Source: a virus
IMG/VR virus record: IMGVR_UViG_3300009108_000013
Location: 1-53,923 of that record
Direction: 5' to 3' (one strand)
DNA: 53,923 nt
Shown: positions 44,003-50,116 of the stretch, in pieces
Layout of the letters: every line of letters begins with the position of its first letter
Position numbering within the stretch: position 1 is the first letter of the stretch
Notes under the pieces: generated by a model
The model's database searches: none
The model's input: only the letters and a program-made list of their open reading frames with translations
What the model was told of the DNA's origin: nothing
Translations under genes and position numbers: made by a program

Positions 44003-44063
44003 AACGGGTGGCCTTCACCAGATACGGACAAACTCATCCGGTCATCCCGATTGCAATACTATA

Positions 44064-44092
44064 AGTATAGCACACGGTTTACGACTTGTCAA
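44064..44092 (-). promoter_or_regulatory. Consensus promoter
   Basis: Minus TTGACA (44092-44087), 17-base spacer, TATACT (44069-44064). Confidence 0.85.
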
Positions 44093-44093
44093 G

Positions 44094-44549
44094 TTAGTCC
44101 TTCTTCGTGGTGCCTTTGCGTCCGATCACGAACTCATCGGCAGGAACAACCTTGGTAGTCCCGAGTTCGTTGACAAAGATGCGAACCTTGTTGTTCTCGT
44201 AGCATTCGACAACGTAACCTTCGGAACGGGCAGTCCCCTTCTTCGCTTTGAGTTGCACGAAAACGTTGGTGCCCTTCTTTAGAATACGCCCGCCTTCGCG
44301 TCGGATCTCGTCAATCGGATCGCCGGGGTCGTCAAGACGGGACTGCTCCAGACGCTTTGCACAAATGGCAAGGTTGTAGGCAATGCCGTCCCTCATGGAA
44401 AGGCGCTCGCCCTTCACGACGAATGCCATACCGTTCGCTATCGAACGAGCCGTGGTGCAATACCCGCATCGGGCCATGCCGAACTTGGTTTTCCGTTCGC
44501 ACGGGGAGTTCAAAAGTTGGGGAAATTCTTTTAGTATTGAAGTGTCCAT
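44094..44549 (-). CDS. Unknown protein, leaderless
   Basis: 151 residues. MARCGYCTTARSIANGMAFV, helical middle, and a C-terminal basic beta part (LKKGTNVFVQLKAKKGTARS, EGYVVECYENNKVRIFVN) like a KOW/SH3-type barrel. ATG lies 6 bases after TATACT. Possible RNA/DNA binding. Confidence 0.6.
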   Translation of the reverse strand: MDTSILKEFPQLLNSPCERKTKFGMARCGYCTTARSIANGMAFVVKGERLSMRDGIAYNLAICAKRLEQSRLDDPGDPIDEIRREGGRILKKGTNVFVQLKAKKGTARSEGYVVECYENNKVRIFVNELGTTKVVPADEFVIGRKGTTKKD

Positions 44550-44555
44550 GACTGT

Positions 44556-44584
44556 AGTATAGCAGATTGGAACTGACTTGTCAA
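44556..44584 (-). promoter_or_regulatory. Leaderless promoter of the 151-residue gene
   Basis: Minus TTGACA (44584-44579), 17-base spacer, TATACT (44561-44556), ACAGTC, ATG. Confidence 0.85.
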
Positions 44585-44591
44585 GTCCCGG

Positions 44592-44798
44592 TCAGAAGAG
44601 GGTCGGTCCCTCACCTTGGGGGTTCTTCGACTTCTTTGCTTCGATGTCGATGCAAGTAACGTGCGCCCAACCGTCCCATTCTTGGACGAGTTTCATCCCC
44701 GACTTCTTGCCCGGTTTGATCCAGCACAGCACACGCTTCATTGCTGAATAACGAGAATCAAGTTCTTCGCTGCAAAACTCGCAGATTACTTTAGCCAT
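44592..44798 (-). CDS. Zinc-knuckle small protein
   Basis: 68 residues. MAKVICEFCSEELDSRYSAM with C-x2-C, and C/H pair further on (HVTCIDIEAKK). Overlaps the upstream gene by 8 bases. Ends with the GEGPTLF tail. Unknown role. Confidence 0.6.
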   Translation of the reverse strand: MAKVICEFCSEELDSRYSAMKRVLCWIKPGKKSGMKLVQEWDGWAHVTCIDIEAKKSKNPQGEGPTLF

Positions 44799-45168
44799 TT
44801 CGGATGTGAGACTTCGCTGCTTCCATGCTTCGATTCAACCACAACGTGATCACCGAAGCCCCGGCAGTCCCGACATGAGTGTCGTAGTCGTCCGTGTTTC
44901 CGACATTGGCTAGTTCTTCTTTCGCTTGACGAATGGCTCGGTCAAGTTCTTGACTCATTCGGTCGCCGTCGAAAGTGACAAGCAGTCGTTTCACATCGCC
45001 CTCTTCTTCCAAGTCGATCACTTCGGGGACGACTTGTTGGTTCACAGCCGGGGCGGGCGCGGCTACGACCATGACTTCGTATTTCTGACCATCGGAGACA
45101 AACTGCGCCTTGGCTAGAATGTCGGGGTCGTCACGATAACCTTGAATCTTGAAGTCCAAGATACTCAC
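44791..45168 (-). CDS. Unknown protein
   Basis: 125 residues, GTG start with AGAGGATAG upstream. MSILDFKIQGYRDDPDILAK, a linker with APAPAVNQQ, then RLLVTFDGDRMSQELDRAIR and a helical C-terminus. Driven by TTGACA-17-TACACT at 45186-45214. Unknown function. Confidence 0.6.
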   Translation of the reverse strand: MSILDFKIQGYRDDPDILAKAQFVSDGQKYEVMVVAAPAPAVNQQVVPEVIDLEEEGDVKRLLVTFDGDRMSQELDRAIRQAKEELANVGNTDDYDTHVGTAGASVITLWLNRSMEAAKSHIRNG

Positions 45169-45331
45169 CTATCCTCTTGTTGCATAGTGTAACACATCTT
45201 TGCAACGATGTCAAGCCTTCGGCCATCAAGTCATGGTCGCCGGAAAGGAAGGCTTCGGTTGTCGCGTGATACGCGTCGGAGAGGCTGTCAAACAGGGGTT
45301 CGGAGATGTTCGTGGGGATGCGGGTTGACAT
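45131..45331 (-). CDS. Small helical protein overlapping the next promoter
   Basis: 66 residues, MSTRIPTNISEPLFDSLSDA ... QRCVTLCNKRIGEYL. Possible leaderless start (TAGGGT six bases before ATG). Its 3' half contains the promoter of the following gene, which is unusual. Confidence 0.5.
   Translation of the reverse strand: MSTRIPTNISEPLFDSLSDAYHATTEAFLSGDHDLMAEGLTSLQRCVTLCNKRIGEYLGLQDSRLS
45186..45214 (-). promoter_or_regulatory. Promoter TTGACA-17-TACACT
   Basis: Minus TTGACA (45214-45209) and TACACT (45191-45186), inside the coding part of the 66-residue gene. Confidence 0.75.
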
Positions 45332-45370
45332 GTGCCAACCCTACACCCCCGACGAACATGGGACCGAAGA

Positions 45371-45637
45371 TCAGGCGACGTTGACAGCGCCGGTATCTTC
45401 GACCTTCTCCTTGTACGCTCGCACGATGATCGTGCGCTCGTCCTTCGTGTGCGTGCGGGCCTTGAGGCCACGACGCTTGGCAGTCCCGTGGACATGCGCC
45501 ACGAAAGTCCGGGGAGCCATCTCAAAGTCAACGCCCTGAGACAGTTCCCAAGTCTTGCCGTTCAAGATGGTGTCCCAATCGTACTTGGACTTACCACCTG
45601 TATTCGTTGGGAACCTGAAGTGTGATACTTCCTGCAT
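45371..45637 (-). CDS. Basic small protein with hairpin-array leader
   Basis: 88 residues; AGAGGAAAGAACC precedes ATG. MQEVSHFRFPTNTGGKSKYD, basic middle (GTAKRRGLKARTHTKDERTI) and IIVRAYKEKVEDTG. Possible nucleic-acid-binding protein. Four hairpins precede it at 45663-45724. Confidence 0.6.
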   Translation of the reverse strand: MQEVSHFRFPTNTGGKSKYDWDTILNGKTWELSQGVDFEMAPRTFVAHVHGTAKRRGLKARTHTKDERTIIVRAYKEKVEDTGAVNVA

Positions 45638-45662
45638 GGTTCTTTCCTCTTCTTGCTTGTGC

Positions 45663-45724
45663 CGGACCGATACTGGTCCGTGCCTCAGATCTTGAGGCTA
45701 TCGTAGCCGGTTGCGAAACGCAAC
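45663..45724 (-). promoter_or_regulatory. Array of four hairpins in a 5' leader
   Basis: Minus-strand order: GUUGCG-UUU-CGCAAC, GGCUA-CGA-UAGCC, GCCUCA-AGAUC-UGAGGC, CGGACC-AGUAUC-GGUCCG. All arms are perfect and almost contiguous (second and third share bases, so they may be alternatives). Lies between the phosphatase gene and the 88-residue gene. Confidence 0.65.
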
Positions 45725-45730
45725 TATTTG

Positions 45731-46378
45731 CTACAAGTATTCGACCTGCCGGATCTCATGGATCACCTTGTGCAAGTCTATGTCGTTCTCAAAGAAGAAG
45801 CATTCGATAAGGAGATCGCCGTCTTCGTCAGCGTTCTCTGGTTCTACTTTGAAGTATGTTTCCCAAGCACTCTCTGCGTAGAAGCAGGCAGCGATGGGAC
45901 GGTTGTGACGGATCATGGTTAGAGCCTGTGTAGTCCCGTAGCCTTCCATGAGCATCAGGTAGAACACCATTGACGGTGCCCTGTTGATCCCCATGTGGCA
46001 ATGCACCATGACCTTCGCCGTGGGGTTCTCGTCAATGATGGCTTTGTACGCATCCCAGCCCGCATGGAACCATGACGGGGCTTGACTCCCGCCGTCGTCG
46101 TGCGTGCCAAGGTAGACGTATCCCACATCGGGGTACGCCTCTGCTACCAAAGCCTCGTCCGAGTATTCCTCACGAACATCTAGGATGTGCGTGATGCCGT
46201 GGTCCTCTACCCAAGTTCGGAGATGCGGCAACGCACGCTCGCCGTGCGGCAGATCGCCGGATAGGTAGATGTTCGGTGTGATCTGACAGACGGTCCTCCA
46301 CCACTTAGCACCTTCGGTGTTGAGTAGTCCCGAAGGCTCAGGTGGGAAGCATCGTTGTCGTTGTTCTAGGTTGTTCAT
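45731..46378 (-). CDS. Dual-specificity protein phosphatase
   Basis: 215 residues from ATG 46378, which overlaps the upstream stop (ATGA); a GTG 63 bases upstream would read the upstream gene out of frame. VMVHCHMGINRAPSM contains H-C-x2-G-x2-R, the phosphocysteine loop; YLGTHDDGG supplies the general-acid Asp; ITPNIYLSGDLP is the usual N-terminal strand. Would dephosphorylate Ser/Thr/Tyr or a nucleotide/RNA end. Last gene of a five-gene overlapping operon. Confidence 0.88.
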   Translation of the reverse strand: MNNLEQRQRCFPPEPSGLLNTEGAKWWRTVCQITPNIYLSGDLPHGERALPHLRTWVEDHGITHILDVREEYSDEALVAEAYPDVGYVYLGTHDDGGSQAPSWFHAGWDAYKAIIDENPTAKVMVHCHMGINRAPSMVFYLMLMEGYGTTQALTMIRHNRPIAACFYAESAWETYFKVEPENADEDGDLLIECFFFENDIDLHKVIHEIRQVEYL

Positions 46379-46518
46379 GTGCAGAAGCCGCATTCGGTCA
46401 GGCCGTCGCCGGATGGCGACTCGCCGTGACAGTACGGGCACTCCTCTTCTAAGTTAGTTGTTTGCTCTAGTATGCCAGTCTGGTAATACTTTGTCAAGTC
46501 GTAGGTGGAATAGGTCAT
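46375..46518 (-). CDS. 47-residue zinc-knuckle peptide
   Basis: MTYSTYDLTKYYQTGILEQT ... ECPYCHGESPSGDGLTECGF then CT: two C-x2-C pairs 12 apart. GGATGGAGAACG precedes ATG; both start and stop overlap neighbours (ATGA). A TTGACA-17-CATACT promoter lies inside it. Confidence 0.65.
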   Translation of the reverse strand: MTYSTYDLTKYYQTGILEQTTNLEEECPYCHGESPSGDGLTECGFCT

Positions 46519-46640
46519 CGTTCTCCATCCTTCATCGCCTGTTCATCACGGTCGCAGTAGTCGTCGTATGCCATTTGAGCATCACAGTATTTGCATCCTG
46601 CGCCTTCGCATTCCTCGCAAGGCTCTTCCTCGTCAGTCAT
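46515..46640 (-). CDS. 41-residue zinc-type acidic peptide
   Basis: MTDEEEPCEECEGAGCKYCD then AQMAYDDYCDRDEQAMKDGER. C-x2-C-x4-C-x2-C looks like half of a DnaJ-type zinc domain. Start overlaps the 71-residue gene and stop overlaps the next ATG. Confidence 0.65.
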   Translation of the reverse strand: MTDEEEPCEECEGAGCKYCDAQMAYDDYCDRDEQAMKDGER

Positions 46641-46848
46641 GCTCGCCTGCTGTCATGGCGTCCCGGCGACGAGAGATCGCTGACACGATGGTCGATGTGG
46701 ATGTGGAGAACATGGGGAAAGACCACTTGTGCGAGAAGTGATCGGTGTCCGTCTTGTTCCATGCCCATAGGTCGATGCGTTGTCGGGATGACATCGCCTT
46801 CCATTGGGCAAAGTTGTCCATGCGTTCCTGTAGTTCTTCGGGCAACAT
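46633..46848 (-). CDS. 71-residue protein, unknown
   Basis: MLPEELQERMDNFAQWKAMS, SRQRIDLWAWNKTDTDHFSH, then Ser/Thr-rich and SAISRRRDAMTAGEHD. Starts in TAATG overlap. A zinc/His-rich pattern is absent. Unknown. Confidence 0.6.
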   Translation of the reverse strand: MLPEELQERMDNFAQWKAMSSRQRIDLWAWNKTDTDHFSHKWSFPMFSTSTSTIVSAISRRRDAMTAGEHD

Positions 46849-47129
46849 TAGTCAATCTCCTTCGCCCAGTCGTAGGGCTGCCTATCGGTGTCGATGATTC
46901 GCTCCTTCGCCCAGTCGTAGGGCTGCCTATCGGTGTCGATGATTCGGATGTGATCTTCCTCAGGACCGAAGTCGTGTGAGGGAACGATGATCTTGTCGTG
47001 GTCTAGTTTGGTGAGCCTCACGATCCATGACCAAAGCAAACTACCGATAGGGATAGCAAAGCAAGTCATGAGCATGGCGAGTACCAACATGTGTAGTGTC
47101 TCGTATGAGATAAGCGGTTCGTATGTCAT
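46848..47129 (-). CDS. Membrane protein with duplicated 15-residue tail, leaderless
   Basis: 93 residues from ATG 47129, seven bases after TATACT. Two hydrophobic segments (MLVLAMLMTCFAIPIGSLLW region), basic loop, then a tail in which RIIDTDRQPYDWAKE occurs twice in a row, encoded by an exact 45-bp tandem duplication. First gene of the operon. Confidence 0.65.
   Translation of the reverse strand: MTYEPLISYETLHMLVLAMLMTCFAIPIGSLLWSWIVRLTKLDHDKIIVPSHDFGPEEDHIRIIDTDRQPYDWAKERIIDTDRQPYDWAKEID
46857..46946. repeat. Exact 45-bp tandem duplication
   Basis: 46857-46901 is identical to 46902-46946 and keeps the reading frame. No silent differences, so recent. Confidence 0.9.
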
Positions 47130-47136
47130 GAGTATT

Positions 47137-47165
47137 AGTATAGCAGAAGGGATAGAGAATATCAA
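47137..47165 (-). promoter_or_regulatory. Leaderless promoter of the microgene operon
   Basis: Minus TTGATA (47165-47160), 17-base spacer, TATACT (47142-47137), AATACTC, ATG. Confidence 0.8.
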
Positions 47166-47221
47166 GGGTTATGCTCGCCTATACGCTCGCCTATTGCGAG
47201 GCGATTCAACTAGCAAGAGAC

Positions 47222-47250
47222 TTGACAAGACGATCAGGGTTTGCTAAACT
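47222..47250 (+). promoter_or_regulatory. Leaderless promoter of the DUF2188-like gene
   Basis: TTGACA 47222-47227, 17-base spacer, TAAACT 47245-47250, ATG at 47258. Confidence 0.8.
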
Positions 47251-47257
47251 ACCGGGC

Positions 47258-47392
47258 ATGTCAGAACGATACGATATCAAACCAAACCCCGACGGCGGAT
47301 GGCTCGTCATCGACACCGGCAATCGAAACGTCGAAGTGTCGAAGCATAAGACCCACGGTGAGGCGCTGCGAGAGGCGATCCGAAGGGGCTGA
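47258..47392 (+). CDS. DUF2188-like small protein
   Basis: 44 residues: MSERYDIKPNPDGGWLVIDT, GNRNVEVSKHKTHGEALREA and IRRG. The strand-strand-helix with DGGW and the T-x2-EA-x2-A ending fits DUF2188, a short bacterial and phage family of unknown function. Leaderless. LexA-like dyad starts 9 bases after the stop. Confidence 0.65.
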   Translation: MSERYDIKPNPDGGWLVIDTGNRNVEVSKHKTHGEALREAIRRG

Positions 47393-47400
47393 GGACAAGG

Positions 47401-47416
47401 CCGAACATACGTTCGG
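47401..47416. promoter_or_regulatory. LexA-like box, perfect dyad
   Basis: CCGAACATACGTTCGG, perfectly symmetrical arms with N4 centre. Confidence 0.6.
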
Positions 47417-47476
47417 AGAGATGGTCAAAGCATTGACGATCAAACATGAAGGTATGTAGCCCCGGTTGAGCCGCAG

Positions 47477-47629
47477 GTTACCGACGAGTAACTTACGGGA
47501 AGCGAACCAAGTCCAACCGACAAGTTACCGACCGGTAACCGAACACTTGTTCGACCAAAAAATCGCTCGCCATAACCAGCGAAATCTCAAGTTACCGACG
47601 AGTAACATCTCAAGTTACCGACGAGTAAC
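47477..47629. repeat. Four palindromic iterons GTTACCGAC(GA/CG)GTAAC
   Basis: Copies at 47477-47492, 47524-47539, 47591-47606 and 47614-47629; three identical (GTTACCGACGAGTAAC), one with CG. GTTAC/GTAAC arms make each a dyad. No gene overlaps. Candidate initiator, partition or repressor sites. A LexA-like box abuts copy 2. Confidence 0.8.
47539..47554. promoter_or_regulatory. LexA-like box
   Basis: CCGAACACTTGTTCGA overlaps the last base of iteron 2. Confidence 0.5.
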
Positions 47630-47727
47630 ATAGCAAAACCGAATCAGCCCCGAACATTTCCGAACTTCCAACAGTGGGGGGGGAGGTTTGTGGCATTTTT
47701 TTTGTGTTCGCTTTTTCTAGAATAGTT

Positions 47728-47835
47728 TTATCCGGTTGCTATTTGGACGGTGGCTTCGGGGTCTAGGTAGAGTTGGCCGTATTTGGTGTTGGCTGCTATC
47801 CATCCGAAGATGACTGATTGTTTCTATCCTGTGAT
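47728..47835 (-). pseudogene. Broken C-terminal gene fragment
   Basis: Minus-strand frame encodes LTITG, a TAG stop, then KQSVIFGWIAANTKYGQLYL and DPEATVQIATG, which looks like real protein but has no start codon. It could be the continuation of the 23-residue gene at 47838 after a one-base frameshift plus the TAG. Confidence 0.4.
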
Positions 47836-47837
47836 GG

Positions 47838-47909
47838 TTAGGTGTTGCCTGTTTGTGGTCCTATGGGTTTGTCGCCTATTTGTAGTTCTTTGACTTGTTT
47901 TGTTTCCAT
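47838..47909 (-). CDS. 23-residue peptide, probably truncated
   Basis: METKQVKELQIGDKPIGPQT then GNT. Starts in TAATG overlap with the 75-residue gene. Likely the N-terminus of the broken gene described at 47728. Confidence 0.4.
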   Translation of the reverse strand: METKQVKELQIGDKPIGPQTGNT

Positions 47910-48136
47910 TAGTTTTGGTCGTGGGGGGCTTTTGGTATTTTGGGCGCGATTTTTGTTGCTGTGTTGTGCATGTCTAGCATTCGGTCTTGGATGTCGTTGC
48001 TGGTGAAGATGTCTCTGGTGTTGGTTAGGGCTAGGAGGTCTTGGATTTCTTGTAGGAGGGTGTCTATGGGTGTGGTTGCTTGGGCGATCCATCCTTCTGT
48101 TTGGGTTTCTTCTTCTAGTGCTGGTGCTTCTGTCAT
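47909..48136 (-). CDS. 75-residue helical protein
   Basis: MTEAPALEEETQTEGWIAQA, TPIDTLLQEIQDLLALTNTR, RMLDMHNTATKIAPKIPKAP: acidic N-terminus, two helices. No clear ribosome site. Unknown function. Confidence 0.5.
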   Translation of the reverse strand: MTEAPALEEETQTEGWIAQATTPIDTLLQEIQDLLALTNTRDIFTSNDIQDRMLDMHNTATKIAPKIPKAPHDQN

Positions 48137-48250
48137 GTTGGTCCTGTCTGAGGGTAGCGGTCTTGTGTGTTTAAGGGTTACGTTGTAGGGTAGCAGCCGG
48201 GGCTGGGTGGCCTTGTTTGAAAAATATTTTTTAGTGATGTGTGTTGTTGG

Positions 48251-49207
48251 TTATGCGGGGCTGTCCCATAGGTTGTCTAGTCCTTTGATCATGCCTCCGT
48301 TGCGTAGGAATTCCACGGCTACGGATAGGCGGAAGTGATTTTTGTTGGGTGTGCCGGGTGGGTATCGTTCTTCTAGTAGGAGGATTGTTTGTTCAAAGGG
48401 GTATCCGTCCCATTCGGCGTCGAATAGGTCGTAGTCGTCTATGTTGGCTGGCGGTTCGGGTGTTGGGGCTTCTTCGGGTTCTAGTTGTGGTTCGGGTGGG
48501 GGTTGCGGTGAAGGATCTGGCTCTTCCGGAATAGAGGGGGTCGGTTCCGGGGCCGGATCCTCCACCGCAGGCTGTGTAGTTGTCGTGGGTGGGGTGCTGG
48601 TTGTAGTTGTTGTGGGGATGCTTGGGGTGCATTGGAGTTTCCAGAAGTTCCAGTTCGACACGCCGTCGAACAAATGCTCCCAGTAGGTGTTCTGATAGTG
48701 CCGCCCGTATCCGTCGTGACCCAACGCCCATTCGGTCACTATGCCTGTTTCTACGAGTGGTATGGGTGAAGTGCCGCCGTAGAGGAATACGCCGTGGTCG
48801 GTGACGGTGATGTTTGTGGACGCGATGGAGCCTTCAGCGATCAGGCGGTCAACTGTTGTTTCTAGTTTTCTGATGCATGGCGTTTTTGTTTGCCGGGTTT
48901 CGACTTCGTAGTCGGGTGGGTGAACCGTTGGCGGGATTGGGGCTGCTTGCCATACGCCGGTTTGGCCGAGGCGGCATTGGTGTTCCCAGTTTGTGTAGCC
49001 ACCTGATCCCGGCTTTTCTCCCCACCACGGGTCGTCGTATCGGAGAGCGGTTCCGCTTTGGTAGTCCTGATACCAGACCTGTTCGTTTAGCGGTCGGGTG
49101 TCTTCGGGGTCGCATGGCGCGTAGACCTGATCGTGATGGGCGCTTACTGGGGCTGCCATGACGATGGTTGAGATTATTGCTAGTAGCACGAATGCTTTGA
49201 GTTTCAT
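48251..49207 (-). CDS. Secreted protein with Pro/Glu/Thr linker
   Basis: 318 residues from ATG 49207 (ATGA overlap). Residues 1-23 are a Sec signal (MKLKAFVLLAIISTIVMAAP, VSAHH cleavage region). A Trp/Tyr/Cys-rich domain (30-190), then a disordered T- and P-rich linker (TTTTSTPPTTTT, PEPQLEPEEAPTPEPP), then a C-terminal 60-residue domain with FEQTILLLEERYPPGTPNKN. A surface or secreted phage protein; with the lipoprotein at 2167 it is one of two exported products with TTTTT linkers. Confidence 0.7.
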   Translation of the reverse strand: MKLKAFVLLAIISTIVMAAPVSAHHDQVYAPCDPEDTRPLNEQVWYQDYQSGTALRYDDPWWGEKPGSGGYTNWEHQCRLGQTGVWQAAPIPPTVHPPDYEVETRQTKTPCIRKLETTVDRLIAEGSIASTNITVTDHGVFLYGGTSPIPLVETGIVTEWALGHDGYGRHYQNTYWEHLFDGVSNWNFWKLQCTPSIPTTTTTSTPPTTTTQPAVEDPAPEPTPSIPEEPDPSPQPPPEPQLEPEEAPTPEPPANIDDYDLFDAEWDGYPFEQTILLLEERYPPGTPNKNHFRLSVAVEFLRNGGMIKGLDNLWDSPA

Positions 49208-49452
49208 CTTCTTCCTCTTCTTCTGTCCCGTCGGCAGGATTCGCATCGTCGGGCGACTTTGGTTTCGCCGTTGTGCTTATATTTGAAGTCTTCGATTGTG
49301 TACCACAGTCGGCAGTCGGCGCACAAGTATTGGCCTTCGGCGTTCTTGGCTTCTGCTTCTTTTATGAATTCGGCCCGTTTTTGGGCGCGGCTTGCTTGTT
49401 TGTTGGCTTTCTTGAACCGGTTCTTAGGTCCACCGCTTGGTGTAAAACCCAT
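49204..49452 (-). CDS. Zinc-finger protein, basic
   Basis: 82 residues. A Lys/Arg/Ala helix, then YLCADCRLWYTIEDF and VARRCESCRRDRRRGRR: C-x2-C ... C-x2-C with a very basic end. Resembles HNH-associated or ribosomal-like zinc fingers without the H-N-H residues. Coupled to the secreted protein. Confidence 0.65.
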   Translation of the reverse strand: MGFTPSGGPKNRFKKANKQASRAQKRAEFIKEAEAKNAEGQYLCADCRLWYTIEDFKYKHNGETKVARRCESCRRDRRRGRR

Positions 49453-49639
49453 AATGGTTCCCCTCTTTCAGATAGTTTTATCCGGGTAGCGACTATGCTA
49501 CCCAACCGTGCCTGCCATGCCTGACCCGGCCTTGCCTTACCTCGCCCATCGATGCCCCGACTGCCGTGTCAACGGGGGAAGGGAGAGGGTGGCGCTCTCA
49601 GCAAACCACCCTCTCCCCACATTCCCCATTATTCTGTTG

Positions 49640-50116
49640 TTACTCTTCGTCCTTGGGGAGTTCTGGCAGATCCTCAATTGCTGCGAGGACTGGTGTGAAC
49701 TCTTCAAAGGCGGAGAGAGCCGCCCGGTATCCACGCAAGGTGGAACGGTACCGGTTGAACAACTGTGCCCGACCGACAGCGTTCTTCAAGGCTACGTTCG
49801 TGGGAACGTACTCCTTGCGACCCGTCACGACCTCAATGGGCACGAACGCACGGACCGTTTCTGATCCGCCTGCCTGAATCAGCAGGACTTCACGGAGAAT
49901 CTTGCGAGCCTCAATGATGTTGTACTGGTAGGCAGCCTCATCAACATCCCATGTGAACCGGTCGTGGAGCGGATGCTCCGGGTCGCGTGCGACCTCAACC
50001 AGTTCCTCCGGGGTGACACCAGCAGACTGAAGGTCTGTGATGATATCGTTGATGTGGTCAACGTTTGTCTTGCGAGGAACAACAACCTCTTCTGTTGTGT
50101 CCGTTACTTCGCGCAT
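49640..50116 (-). CDS. Conserved-style phage protein (HPLHDRFTW family)
   Basis: 158 residues. EHPLHDRFTWDVDEAAYQYN then EARKILREVLL matches a recurring actinophage/prophage protein that accompanies recombination genes; function unknown. Coupled to the 211-residue gene upstream (TAATG style overlap at 50116). Confidence 0.65.
   Translation of the reverse strand: MREVTDTTEEVVVPRKTNVDHINDIITDLQSAGVTPEELVEVARDPEHPLHDRFTWDVDEAAYQYNIIEARKILREVLLIQAGGSETVRAFVPIEVVTGRKEYVPTNVALKNAVGRAQLFNRYRSTLRGYRAALSAFEEFTPVLAAIEDLPELPKDEE

Noticed and set aside
45731-46441. Longer GTG start for the phosphatase
   Set aside because: The upstream bases encode the zinc-knuckle peptide in another frame, and ATG 46378 overlaps its stop in the ATGA pattern used throughout the operon.
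47838-48092. 84-codon His/Pro-rich minus-strand ORF
   Set aside because: Its first two thirds are an out-of-frame reading of the 75-residue gene; only the last 23 codons, from ATG 47909, have a coupled start.
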